Positions 9,660-20,547 of a DNA stretch of 64,000 nt are shown here, piece by piece. The stretch spans positions 4,402,001 to 4,466,000 of the forward strand of contig CM066292.1 of NCBI GenBank assembly GCA_033816765.1. The letters are read 5' to 3'. Numbering within the stretch: the first letter of the stretch is position 1; each line of letters starts with the position of its first letter. The DNA is from Nothopassalora personata (taxonomy: Eukaryota > Ascomycota > Dothideomycetes > Mycosphaerellales > Mycosphaerellaceae). The position numbers and the translations under genes are program-made. Under the pieces are notes generated by a model. It was not told the origin of the DNA. It made no database searches and saw only the letters and a list, made by a program, of their open reading frames with translations.

Positions 9660-12600
9660 TATCTCGGCGGACCTATTTTTAGCATTGTCGGATCTTTTGC
9701 TAACAGTTGTGTAGATTCTCTTTTAGTTCCTAGGTATTTTCTAATTTGTCGTATCCTTTCTATTTAACAAGGTATCGCTAACCTTTCTTGTCTAGGATTC
9801 TTTCGACTTCGAATTCGTTTTCTACTTCCGGCTCGAAATAGAAGCTCTCCTAGTAAGGTGTTTTAGCGTCCGCTAGTTCTAGCTTAGAGATGTAGAAGAC
9901 TAGGTGGATTTTAGCGTCGGGTAGTAGTCGTAGGCGGTAGTTAACTAGTCCTATAACTTTGTCGATGAAAAATAGTCCGACCTTAACGTAATCTAGTTTC
10001 TTAGTCTATCTTCTTATTCTTAAGTTTTTTGTAAGGAAATAGACCTTATCCCCCTTTTTTAGTAGAGGTGCTATTTTTCTCGTGTCCTACCGTTGTCGAG
10101 ACAGTTTTTATTATACATCTTCGATCGCCTTACGTATTTCTTTGTACACTTCCTTAAGAGTATCCGTCGTCACGATTGCTCTTTCGGCTTGTAGGTAAGA
10201 TCTAGGTATTCTAAATAGGTTAGGATCTTTACTAAAGTTCGTATAAAATAGTATCGTTAAAGTTGTCTCCGATTTGTAGTTATTTAGTGCAATCTGCGCT
10301 ATTAGTAGTAATAAGACCTAGTTGTCTTGTATATAGTTGATGTAGTGTCGTAGGTATTGTTCTAGCGTTTAATTCATCCTTTCGGTTTGTCCGTCTATCT
10401 CCGGATAATATACTATTAACAGCTTGTGTTTAATTCCGATCGTTCCTATAAGCGTCTTCTAGTAGTTTAATGTGAATAGCTTGTCTCTGTCCGTTATAAA
10501 CCCTTAAGGGAATCCGTAGTATCGGATAAGTTTATCTAGTACGAGGTATCCGAGCTACTCTACATTGTACGTTTCTAATGCAGGAATGAAGTGTGCGTAT
10601 TTCGTAAGTCTATTAACTATAACTAGTATTATGTCGTATAGTTGTTTCGTAACTTAATCTCTTAACGGTAGGAGTTTCGTAATAAAGTCTATTATGACTT
10701 CATCCTATGGTTTCGTCGGTAGTGTCCTAAACTGTAGGTAACCGTATTTTATATGTCTCGCAGCCTTGTTTCGTTAGTAGTATACGTATTGTTTAATGTA
10801 GCGTAACACCTTAAGTCTTATTTATGGAAATGAGAAACTACGTTATATTAGGTCTATCGTCTTTAAAGTTCTAGGGTGTCTATAAGTTAGTCCGTCGTAA
10901 TGTTATCGTATATATTCTTCTTCTCGATCCTTAGATACTTAGTATTTACCTTACGATATAGGGAATTGTTCGTCCCTATCGCCTAATATCCGTACGATGT
11001 TGTTAAATTCTCTTGTGTTAGTACTAAGACTTCCGTCGGGGTTCGTCTTTAGTACTTTATGTTACACTAGTTCTTTTCCTTCTATATAGTCGCTTCTTCA
11101 GCTTAGCGCGTCGGCGCGGCCGTTCTCTCGTCCTAGAGTATATTTAATTTCGAACTTATACTGTCCTAGCAGCTCCGACTAGCGGGCTTGCCTTCGGGTA
11201 AGTTCTTTCGTCGTCGTGAAGTACGTAAGATTCTTATAGTTAGAAAGAATCGTTAACTTCGGTAGGCCCTCGACATATACTCTCTAATGTTATATAGTAG
11301 TAATAATGGCTAGAAGCTCTTTATTATAGATGTCGTAGTTCTGTTCCGCTATAGTTATTTTCCGGGAGTAATAGGCTACTAGGTATCTCTACCTATCGTG
11401 TGTCTATGTTAGATATGCGCCTATTGCTATATTAGACGCATCGGTCTCGATGTAAACTTCCTTACTACTATCGAATAGTCGAAGCGTAGGGGCTAAAGCG
11501 CATTGTTCCTTAAGTTTCTTAAACGCTTTAATCTATTCCTTTCCCCATTTCTAGGTAACGTCTTTTCTCGTAAGCATCGTTATTAGTGCTACTGTTTTTA
11601 CGTAGTCCTTAATGAATTTCCGGTTGTAGTTCGCTAGTCTAAGGAATAATTGTACGTCCTTAACGGTTTTTAGTTCTAGCTATTCTCTAATTAACTGTAT
11701 CTTTGTAGGGTCGATCGTTATCCCTATAGTACTAATAATAAAGCCTAAGAATTTAACTTCTTTCTTATAGAATTCGCATTTCTCGGGTGCCGTCTTGAAT
11801 CCTAATTGCGTGAGTCGTTCGAAGACGTCTTAGACTTGTCTTATGTGTTCCTATAGGGATCCTTTCGTGTAGACTAGTATATCGTCTATGTAGGCGATAA
11901 CGTATATATCGAGTAGGTCTCTAAGTGTCTTATTAACAAGGTCCTAGCAGGATGCGGGTACGTTAGTTAATCCTATTAGCATAACTAAGAATTCGTAGAG
12001 TCCGTATCATATTCTAAAAGCGGTTTTCTATTCTTCTCCTTCTACTATTCGTATAGTATAGAAGGCATCTCGTAGGTTAATCTTCGTGTACTAGTCCGAT
12101 CCGGTTAATCTATCTTATGCTTCTTCGATGTTAGGTAGCGGGTATCGGTTCTTAATCGTAATCTCGTTTAACTTCCTATAGTCTTATACGAGTCGTAACT
12201 TCCCGTTTGCTTTTAGAACGAACATATATAGAGTTCCTACACTTAAGGTAGATCTTCTTATCTATCCTTTAGCTAGCTTCTCCTTTAGCTATTCTCGTAG
12301 GGTCTATAGCTCTTTCTTAGACATTTAATATAGGGGTCCCTATAGAGGCTCTTTCCCTAGCTAGATGTTAATCTTGTAATCCTATAGGTAGTGCTTAGGT
12401 AAGGCAGTTTTGCCTCTCTCCTCTTTAAAGAGTCGCGACTACTTACGATACTCCTTAGGAATACTTAACTCTAAGATGTTAGTATCCTTCGATAGTACGT
12501 TACTTCTATTACTTCTAGTAACTTCGTAACCCGGCGGCCCTACGCTAGTGTCTATCCCGGTCGAAGGTAGTTCTTCTATCCTTCTAGTCAGCGTAAGCTC

Positions 12601-13078
12601 GAATGCATTAAGCTATTTCCTTACCTTATCTACTATCGTCCGCTATCGATGCGTAGGCTAAATGTCGATAACGCAGTCGCATTCCCTAAATGTAAGTACT
12701 CCTCTTCTCTAGTCGATTACTAGATTATGCTTTCTTAACTAAGGCATACCTAATACTATGTTATAACTAGCTATATTAGTGACATCTAAGGTAATATTCT
12801 CGTAGTACTATTAGATAGCTAGTAGCAATGGTATCGTCTCCTATTCTACGCTAGGTAACGATAATCCGTTTACCGCGATTAACTCGTAACCCTATTTCTT
12901 CTTTAGGGTAGCGAACCCGTTTCTTCTTACGAAAGACTCGGAGATAAAATTTCCCGCTACTCCTAAGTCGATTATAACACTAGTCTTATGTCCGTTAACG
13001 ATTGCTTATGTCTAGAAAACTGTGTTTAATGTCGATACGTAAGCCTAAGTATTGTATAACTCCCTCCGGTCGCTTATT
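9660..13078 (-). pseudogene. RIP-mutated pol of G2 (reverse copy)
   Basis: The reverse complement aligns along its whole length with the intact G2 pol at 50187-53612: protease, reverse transcriptase (region near 11880 reads YIDDI where the intact copy has YMDDI), RNase H, integrase and the chromodomain end near 9700-9800. There is a stop codon every few dozen bases, almost all TAG or TAA from CAG, CAA or TGG. Not functional. The gag-pol slippery sequence (CCTTTTCCC on this strand, about 13094-13102) is preserved. Confidence 0.9.
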
Positions 13079-13081
13079 CCT

Positions 13082-15098
13082 AGGGAGCTAATCCTTTTCC
13101 CGAATAGTATATAGTTCGCTATACTTCGTGCCTAGAGGCTTCGGCTAGAACCTATAGCCCGTTGCCCTATATCTACACTTATAGTCTATTGCGTTCCTAG
13201 ATCTTCTACGTTTCTAAGTAGAGTACGCGTACGTATTACACTATGTTACGTAATTCATTCGATATAAATGTTCCTAACGGTGTAAGATATCCGGTTCCTA
13301 TTATTTAGCTTCCTATCGGTAGTCGTTCTATAACGGCGGTTGCTAGATTCTCGGTTGTTTCTATAAGTAGGTATCCCTAGGCTATGCCTCGTAGGGTGTC
13401 GAGTGTCTTGTTAAACTTAATAGAGTATAGCCTCCTTCGTCCGCCTATCTTAGGTAGGAATTCCTCGTGCCTTCTTTATAGGTAGATAATTATGTCGTAC
13501 AGTTTCTTAGGTGCATCTACCGTAAAGGTAAGTTGTTCGTTGTCGTCGTTAGTGTCGCTCTCTTCTCCTTCGGAGGAATCTTCTTCGCTTAATTCTTCCG
13601 GATCCTGTTCTTCCTTAATAGTATTTAGCCCGGTAGTTTCTTAACTTTCTTCCTATGGTTCTAGTAACTATAATCCGTTCTATCCTAGGTCCTGATTTTC
13701 TTTGTCGCTTCTATCTTCGTTAAAGTAGGATTTATCGATGTCTACTTCTTAGAGCGTAGCGTTTTGCCTATACGTCGCTCCTAGGGTTCCTCGTGGTTGC
13801 TAAGGCTAATACCCTACGCCTAACTTCGCGGCGTAGTGAACTTAACACGAGTCTTAGTAATAGAATCGCTAATGAAGGCTTCTATAACCATTTCGAGACT
13901 CGGATTCGATCTCGTAGTCGACTCTTCGTGTTATTATATTAAACTGTTGTAGTTGGTTCTTTACATTAAATAGAATGACTACTATTTACTACCTATAGTA
14001 TCCTCCTCGTCCTTCTAAGGGGTCTAGGAGAGGCATCGTGCTTCTATTGCTAGCTCTCTCCCCTACTCTCCGAGTATAGTCGGTATCTCCTCGAGATCTA
14101 ACGCTACTCTTAGATTTACTAGTTCTAGGTTGCATTATATTAAATTGCTCGCGGCGCACTATATTCTTACTGCGGCAATCCCGTGCTATGTGACCTTCCT
14201 TACTATAGGTATAGTATATGAGTTTTCCTTTTCCTTTAAAGGGCTTTTTCCGTAGCCCCTACTCTTGTCGATCCTCCGTCCTCGTTAGGTAACGTCTAGT
14301 TCCATTAGCTATAGTCTATAGTAGGGCTAGCTTTGTCGTGAGGATTCTCCCTTCGTAACGTATCCTCCTAAGGGTCTACGATCCGGAGCGTATCCTACTT
14401 TACCTCCTACTTTAGAGTCGTGTTTCTTTTCCTAGTATCGTTCCTAGAGCTAGTTATCGATGTTAATTGACGCCTTTATTAGCTCTTCGAGGTTAGTAAT
14501 CTGTCCCCCGTGTCTTATTAACTCGTCCTTAACGGAGTCCTTAAGTCTACGTCGGAACATAGTCATTAACGCCGTCTAGTCCTATCCGGTAATTTGTCCG
14601 TATTCTTCGAATTTGGCGGCATACTCTAAAGTAGACGTCTTCTGCTTTAGGTGTTAAATGATTCGTATAGCCTGTTAGACTTCGTTCGAGGTTCTAAAGA
14701 TTAACTTCATCTTATCTTTAAAGAGGGTATAGCTCCTAAACATTCCGGTAGGGTCTAATCGTCCTATATCTTTAAGATATTCCTTAAGGTAAGGTTTAAT
14801 CTAGTTCTGCGCACTTCCGCGAAGGTACGTAATAGCGAAGATAGTTCTTTTATCGGCATCGACTAGGTTAAACATAAGATATATATCCATCTAATTAATC
14901 TAGTCGTCGAACTTAGCCCTGTCTCTATAGAAGAGGTCTAGCTTAGTAGCCTTAACGTCGTTCTTCCTTAGAGTAGGCTCGTTATCGTTATTAGACTTAT
15001 CGTCCTTCGTAGTAGTCTATTATAGTAGCGTACGGCGGATGCTTCCTACTTCGCTAGGGGCGGGTGTTCCCCTACTAGCTGCTTAAGTAGCGCTTATC
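13082..15098 (-). pseudogene. RIP-mutated gag of G2 (reverse copy)
   Basis: The reverse complement aligns with the intact G2 gag at 48166-50184, including the acidic stretch before the C-terminus (13540-13620) and the zinc-knuckle region near 14180-14230. The start ATG is ATA in this copy and many stops interrupt the frame. Not functional. Confidence 0.88.
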
Positions 15099-15287
15099 CT
15101 AAGGGCGTTTAAAGTGTTATTGTCTCGTTCTAGGGCTAGTCTTAAAGGAGAGATAAGTTAAGTTACGTAGCGGTATTCTTTAGAGAGGCTAAAGTAAGCT
15201 AAGCGAAGATAAATGATAGGAATAAGAGTTGTATTCCAATTAGTGAGATAGTAACATAAGTTGAACGCATTAGAACAATAAGGGTTT

Positions 15288-15484
15288 TGTAAGGGGCAGC
15301 CCAGTGGCTAACCCCTACATGTGGCCTTGCATGTGACATGCGGTCGCGACCGGCTGCCAAGCCGCACGTGACACGCATGAGTACACCTTGCGACGCGCGA
15401 TGCGTCTTGAACAAAAGGCAAGAATTAGTTCATCTACGACTGGCAGGTCGTGGGCGTGCTATACATTGCGACATCCCCTTAACA
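15288..15484 (+). repeat. 5' LTR of G1
   Basis: 197 bp, TG...CA, identical by eye to the 3' LTR. It is very short for a Gypsy LTR and has no tandem array. Confidence 0.95.
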
Positions 15485-15503
15485 GTTCTAATTCTTCTCT
15501 TCG

Positions 15504-16688
15504 TTGCAATCCATACACGCCATGGAGTCCGAACGCGACGACAGCAGCGCTACGCCTGCGGCTCCCCTGAGCCCTAGGGCCCAGCAACAAGCGAGGCGTG
15601 CAGCCTTAGTCGCAAGGAGGGATGCCCTTCGGGCAGAGGTTGAGGAGAAGGAGATACAGAGGGAGATTGAACAGTTGGAGATCTTGCGGGACGCAAGCGT
15701 GCCGCCGGCGGACCCTCAGGGCGAATCCGGCGGAGAACTATCCCCTACTCCCCCTCCCCCTCCTCCATCTGTAGTAACTGACGATGATATCGCAGCTCGA
15801 GGCGCGGTCGCATCGCATGCGACACGTTTGCGTCTCAAAGAACCTACGCCTTTTAGAGGGGACTCGATCAAGAAAGCACGGGTATTCCTAAGGGAGCTCT
15901 CTCTTGTCTTTGCCCTCTCAGGCGGCACGTATGTGACGAACGAGTCAAAGGTCCTGTATGGGGTTATGTACCTAAGCGGAGAGGCAAGTGAGCGATGGCA
16001 CGCCAACCATAGCGTCCTTGACCTTAAAGGGTATACATACCAGGACTTTGAGGAGTTCTGTCGAGACGCATGCGGTGATCCTGTGAACCGCGTGCTCAAC
16101 GTGATGTTGGAGTATGAGGCGGTGAAACAGAAGGACAACCAGACAGTGCGTCAGTTTGCGACTGAGCTGGATGTCATGGAGGATCAGTTGGGGGACTATA
16201 CGGAGGCGCAACGCGTGCGACATATGCTCGCTAAGCTTGCGCCTGGCCTGCGGTCCGCAATCGTCAAGTTTCATGACATCCCAACAACCAGAGAGGAACT
16301 GGTGATCCTGGCTTCGCGCATTGAAAGCACGGAGCGTGGCAGCGGAGGGCACGACCGCGGGCAGCATGGTCGCCGCAGGCGAGAGACTGAGGGCGACCAA
16401 GGGCGAAGCGATCGTGGCTCGAAGCAGCAGAAGCATAGTCAGGCGTCGCGCGACCCGGGTGCGAGTTACCAGCGGGACGCCGGCGGATCGTCTGTGACCT
16501 TTGATAGGACCAAAGCGGAGTGCTATGGATGCCATAAGAAGGGTCACATTAAGACGGATTGCCCGAACAGGCACCTGTGGAAGGACCGTGGCGCGCAAGC
16601 GGTTCGCAGGGTAGACGCTGCGAAGGCTCTGACTGAGAAGGGCAGCGACCAGGGAAAAGGCAGAGGACCAGAAGTGGGTCGCTCCTGA
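15504..16688 (+). CDS. Gag protein of G1
   Basis: A 394-residue Gag. The N-terminus has a charged coiled-coil stretch (RDALRAEVEEKEIQREIEQL), then a proline run (TPPPPPPS), then the capsid-like gag domain (FRGDSIKKARVFLRELSLVF ... SGEASERW), a basic Gly/Arg/Ser tract, and one CCHC knuckle CYGCHKKGHIKTDC near residues 339-352. Two starts are possible: ATG 15504, 20 bp after the LTR, or ATG 15522 (GCCATGGAG), which has the better context and is also where the RIP-mutated copy aligns. The frame ends at TGA 16688, and pol continues in the -1 frame through a slippery heptamer at 16652. It forms the virus-like particle in which reverse transcription occurs. Confidence 0.93.
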   Translation: MQSIHAMESERDDSSATPAAPLSPRAQQQARRAALVARRDALRAEVEEKEIQREIEQLEILRDASVPPADPQGESGGELSPTPPPPPPSVVTDDDIAARGAVASHATRLRLKEPTPFRGDSIKKARVFLRELSLVFALSGGTYVTNESKVLYGVMYLSGEASERWHANHSVLDLKGYTYQDFEEFCRDACGDPVNRVLNVMLEYEAVKQKDNQTVRQFATELDVMEDQLGDYTEAQRVRHMLAKLAPGLRSAIVKFHDIPTTREELVILASRIESTERGSGGHDRGQHGRRRRETEGDQGRSDRGSKQQKHSQASRDPGASYQRDAGGSSVTFDRTKAECYGCHKKGHIKTDCPNRHLWKDRGAQAVRRVDAAKALTEKGSDQGKGRGPEVGRS

Positions 16689-16839
16689 GTCCGAGTTTTC
16701 CTGAAGTCGACCCCTTGAGGCGAGTGGATGTGTGTCCATCGCAGCGACCAGGGAAAAGGCAGAGGACCATAAGTGGGTCGCTCCTGAGTCCGAGTTTTCC
16801 TGAAGTCGACCCCTTGAGGCGAGTGGATGCGTGTCCAGC
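16642..16839 (+). repeat. 99-bp tandem duplication at the gag-pol junction of G1
   Basis: Units 16642-16740 and 16741-16839 differ at only a few positions. The RIP-mutated G1 (47505-47605) has one unit only. The length is a multiple of three, so the pol frame is kept; the second unit adds 33 residues to the pol N-terminus and a second GGGAAAA, now past the gag stop. Confidence 0.9.
16652..16658 (+). promoter_or_regulatory. candidate -1 ribosomal frameshift site of G1
   Basis: G GGA AAA read in the gag frame fits X XXY YYZ. It lies 30 nt before the gag stop, within the 16637-16688 overlap of the gag and pol frames. A -1 slip here gives a Gag-Pol fusion. The RIP-mutated copy keeps the heptamer. 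Confidence 0.65.
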
Positions 16840-19800
16840 GCGTCACTTGCGAGGCGCAGTCGAGACTCGTGAGGGCTTTCGCGAGGCCACGTTTCTCCTG
16901 GATGACTGTGCGGATCTCAGCCTAGTGTCGTATGAGTATGTACTCCGACATCAAATGCAACCCATTGATGGGGCAAGGCTGCCGAAGTTAGAGTCGTATG
17001 CGCATGACCCAGGGTATTGCTACGGCGCCTTTGCGGTTCGGCTGCGACTCGCTGATGACGCGGGAGTAGAGCGCGTGAGTGACGCCATCTGCTACGCGGT
17101 GCCTATGGGTAGGCCATCAGTGATTTTGGGTAGACCCTGGCGGCATCGTAATCGGATAGTGAAGGCCGATAAGGATGACCAGTGGTACTACGGTGCAGAG
17201 ACGCCTGCGGTTCAGCAGCGTGACGCACGCGAGTTCCTTGAGGATCTCGAGAGCTCAAAGCAGGTTTATGCGATGAGTGTTCGGGCTATTGCTGCAGCAG
17301 TACCTGAAGGAGAGGGCCCCTCGTGGCCTGAAGAATTTGCAGACTTCCGAGATGTATACGCACCTAATGAGCAGGCGAAGCGCAAGATGCCCGACGGGGT
17401 TGAGCATGCGATTGATCTCGTTGAAGGAAAGAAACCCCCTTTCAAGCCGCTGTACCACCAGTCCTTGACTGAGTTGGAGGCCTTGAAGGAGTACCTTGCG
17501 CAAGCAATGGAGAAGGGGTGGATTAGGCGGTCCGCAAGCGAGGCGGGTGCGCCTATCCTGTTCGTGCCAAAGAAGAATGGCACTCTTAGGCTCTGTGTTG
17601 ATTACAGAGGCCTGAATGAGATTACAGTGAAGAACCGATACCCCCTGCCCCTAATCAGCGAGACGCTAGATAGGCTATCAGGTTCCAGGTTCTTCACTAC
17701 AATCGATTTGAAGGACGCCTACCATCGTATCCCTATTAAGCGAGGCGATGAGTGGAAGACTGCGTTTCGCACGCGATACGGACACTACGAGTACCTGGTG
17801 ATGCCGTTCGGGTTAACCAACGCACCGGCAACCTTTCAAGGGTATATCAACAAGGCGCTGACCGGCTTAGTTGATGACATTTGCGTGGTCTACCTAGATG
17901 ATATCCTCATCTACAGCGAGACGCGTGAGGCACACGTGCGAGCCGTACGCGCGGTGCTGGAGAGGCTACGAAAGTTTGCCCTGTTCGCAAACCCTAAGAA
18001 GTGTCACTTCTTCCAGGAGAGTGCAGAGTTCCTTGGGTTTGTCGTGAGCGCCGCAGGCGTGTCGATGGACAGGAGCAGGGTAGCCGCTATCGAGGAATGG
18101 CCTACACCTACGACCTTTCATGAGGTCCAGTCCTTCCTTGGGTTTTGCAACTTCTACCGGCGTTTTATAGAAGGATACTCAAGGGTCTGCAAGCCCCTAA
18201 CGGACCTGCTAAAGGGATCCAAGGACGGCAAGAAGCACGGCCCTCTCACGTGGACCTTAAGCGAAGAGCAGGCGTTTCGACAGCTTAAGGCCGGATTCTT
18301 AGGTGCACCAATACTTAGGCACTTCGATCCTGCGCTGCGCACGCGAGTCGAGACGGATGCCTCAGGTTTCGCGATCGCAGGTATCATATCCCAATTGTTT
18401 GGTGCTGAGTGGCATCCCATCGCGTTCTATTCACGCAAGATGATACCAGCTGAGTGCAACTACGAGACGCACGATCAGGAGCTACTTGCAGTGGTTGAGG
18501 CTTTCAAGCATTGGAGGCCATACTTGGAGGGCGCTACGCATGCGGTGCGAGTGCTAGTCGACCACGCTAACCTACAGGGCTTCATGACAGTAAAGCAGCT
18601 GAATGGGCGGCAAGCTCGATGGGCTACGTTCCTGCAGTCTTTTGATTTTGTAGTGGAGCATCGGCCGGGTAAGACTAACCCAGCCGACGCGCCTTCGAGA
18701 CGCAGTGACTACGCAGCCATAACGCAACAAACTTCGAACTTGCTGCCTACCTTGCAAAGTAAGCTGTCTTTCTGGAAGGAGTCTCTGGAAGGGACAAGCG
18801 AGCCGACGGTGAAGCGCGTGCTTGCCACCTGCGAGGCGATGCAGGGCGACATAGGCGCGGCGATGGCAATGCGGAGAGGTGACCTTCCCCATCAAGACAA
18901 GCCGTCTTTACCAGCAGCAGTGTGCGCTGCAGTGATACAGGGTCAAGCTTACAGCTCGACGGGTGAGTTGATCCCACTCTTGATGAAGATCGCGCAGCAG
19001 CAAGACGACCAGTGTGTCGCATGCTTGGCGCAGGCGCCAAGCGCGAGGGACGCCAAGGGATGGCATGTGAAGGATGACCTTGTGTACTGCGGAGACGCGA
19101 TCGTGGTACCCAGGGATCACGCAATCAGGTCGCATCTGATTCGCATGCACCACGACGACGTCCTCGCGGGTCACTTTGGAAGGACCAAGACTGAAGAGCT
19201 GTTGCGACGTAATTATTGGTGGGACTCACTTAGCACGGACGTGAAACAATACGTCCAAGCCTGCAGAACCTGCCAGGGTTCGAAGGCGAGGCGCCATCGA
19301 CCCTACGGCGAGCTGCAACCGCTTCCTAGACCGGAGCGACCGTGGCAGGAAATCACCATGGATTTCATTACGGACCTACCTCCAAGCACGCGAGCCGGTT
19401 GCGTGTATGATGCGATCCTAGTGATAGTCGATCGCTACTCAAAAATGAGCTTGTACATCCCGACGACGAAGACTTGCACAGCCGTGGAGCTTGCGAGGCT
19501 CCTGCGAGACGAAGTCGTGCGACACTATGGTGTCCCGTCAGGCATAGTGAGCGACCGAGGTCCGGTCTTCACTAGTCAGTTTTGGAGTGACTTCTGCTTC
19601 GAGGCGCGTGTGAAGCGCAAGCTATCCACGGCCTTTCACCCTCAGACTGACGGCCAAACTGAGAGGGCAAACCAAACCCTCGAACAATACCTTCGTTGTT
19701 ACTGCAGTGACAATCAAACTGAGTGGGCTGAGTGGCTTGCAGTTGCTGAATTCGCAGCTAATAACAGCATCCACCCAACACTGCGGATGAGTCCGTTCGA

Positions 19801-20413
19801 AATAGCGCACGGTTGGCGACCTGAGATTGCCCCTGCACCAACTGGATCTCGAGACGAGACCCAGGGGGGGGGGGAAGTACCAGCAGCGGTAACAGCTGCG
19901 AGTCGCATGCGAAAACTACGCGCTACACTCGAGGAGCGATGGAAGGCTGCAGCAGAAAGCCAGGCTCGCTACTACAACAAGACCCACCAAGCCAAGACCT
20001 ACCGCGTAGGTGACTTAGTCCTGTTGTCAACGAAGAACCTCAAGTTGGCAGTGCCAAAGAAGAAGATGGGTCCGAAGTTCATCGGCCCATACCGCATTAC
20101 GGACGCTGTCGGTTCGCAGGCGTACCGCCTAGCGCTACCAGCCGACTCAAGGCTCCACAACGTCTTCCATGTCTCTCTCCTCGAGCCGTATATCGGTAGC
20201 GATGAGGATGGACCCGTACCCCCTCTAGCTAATGAGGACGGAGAGTATGAGGTAGAGGCAGTGCTGGATAGGCGTAAGCGCAAGGGCAAGCTGCAGTATC
20301 TAGTCCAGTGGAAGGACTGGCCAGAGGAGTACAACAGCTGGGAACCGGCGGAGGGCCTCGCGAATGCGGATCGCATGGTAGCCGGCTATGAGGCGTCAAG
20401 GAGAAGCAAATGA
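16715..20413 (+). CDS. Pol polyprotein of G1 (PR-RT-RNaseH-INT-chromodomain)
   Basis: 1232 residues from the first ATG, but the frame is open from 16637 and is probably entered by frameshift from gag. In order: an aspartic protease-like segment (LLDDCADLSL, about 61-70); RT with IDLKDAYHRIPI and the YLDD catalytic box near 392; RNase H (ETDASGFAIAGIISQ, DQELLAVVEAFKHW); the integrase HHCC zinc domain (MHHDDVLAGHFGR ... CRTCQGSK); a DDE core (MDFITDLPP, IVSDRGPVF, HPQTDGQTERANQT); and a C-terminal chromodomain (YEVEAVLDRRKRKGKLQYLV, WEPAEGL, about 1177-1230). It copies and integrates the element; in chromoviruses the chromodomain directs integration to heterochromatin. An 11-G run at 19864 is 8 G in the RIP-mutated copy, an in-frame difference. 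All catalytic motifs are intact. Confidence 0.95.
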   Translation: MRRVDVCPSQRPGKRQRTISGSLLSPSFPEVDPLRRVDACPARHLRGAVETREGFREATFLLDDCADLSLVSYEYVLRHQMQPIDGARLPKLESYAHDPGYCYGAFAVRLRLADDAGVERVSDAICYAVPMGRPSVILGRPWRHRNRIVKADKDDQWYYGAETPAVQQRDAREFLEDLESSKQVYAMSVRAIAAAVPEGEGPSWPEEFADFRDVYAPNEQAKRKMPDGVEHAIDLVEGKKPPFKPLYHQSLTELEALKEYLAQAMEKGWIRRSASEAGAPILFVPKKNGTLRLCVDYRGLNEITVKNRYPLPLISETLDRLSGSRFFTTIDLKDAYHRIPIKRGDEWKTAFRTRYGHYEYLVMPFGLTNAPATFQGYINKALTGLVDDICVVYLDDILIYSETREAHVRAVRAVLERLRKFALFANPKKCHFFQESAEFLGFVVSAAGVSMDRSRVAAIEEWPTPTTFHEVQSFLGFCNFYRRFIEGYSRVCKPLTDLLKGSKDGKKHGPLTWTLSEEQAFRQLKAGFLGAPILRHFDPALRTRVETDASGFAIAGIISQLFGAEWHPIAFYSRKMIPAECNYETHDQELLAVVEAFKHWRPYLEGATHAVRVLVDHANLQGFMTVKQLNGRQARWATFLQSFDFVVEHRPGKTNPADAPSRRSDYAAITQQTSNLLPTLQSKLSFWKESLEGTSEPTVKRVLATCEAMQGDIGAAMAMRRGDLPHQDKPSLPAAVCAAVIQGQAYSSTGELIPLLMKIAQQQDDQCVACLAQAPSARDAKGWHVKDDLVYCGDAIVVPRDHAIRSHLIRMHHDDVLAGHFGRTKTEELLRRNYWWDSLSTDVKQYVQACRTCQGSKARRHRPYGELQPLPRPERPWQEITMDFITDLPPSTRAGCVYDAILVIVDRYSKMSLYIPTTKTCTAVELARLLRDEVVRHYGVPSGIVSDRGPVFTSQFWSDFCFEARVKRKLSTAFHPQTDGQTERANQTLEQYLRCYCSDNQTEWAEWLAVAEFAANNSIHPTLRMSPFEIAHGWRPEIAPAPTGSRDETQGGGEVPAAVTAASRMRKLRATLEERWKAAAESQARYYNKTHQAKTYRVGDLVLLSTKNLKLAVPKKKMGPKFIGPYRITDAVGSQAYRLALPADSRLHNVFHVSLLEPYIGSDEDGPVPPLANEDGEYEVEAVLDRRKRKGKLQYLVQWKDWPEEYNSWEPAEGLANADRMVAGYEASRRSK

Positions 20414-20547
20414 GACTGGCACTGGAGCACAAACAAAACTTTTCTCAACTATAAACAAAACAAAAGCTGAAGAGTGGCGCGCCCACCAGGGGCCACGCAG
20501 AGTGGTAGCAGGCGAGGAGCCCGCGAGCAGCGTGTGAGGCGAGCGCC

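Noticed and set aside
15972..16739. Long open frame antisense to G1 gag (255 codons)
   Set aside because: It overlaps the coding gag with a proven domain and has no recognisable protein features; it is a shadow of GC-rich coding sequence.
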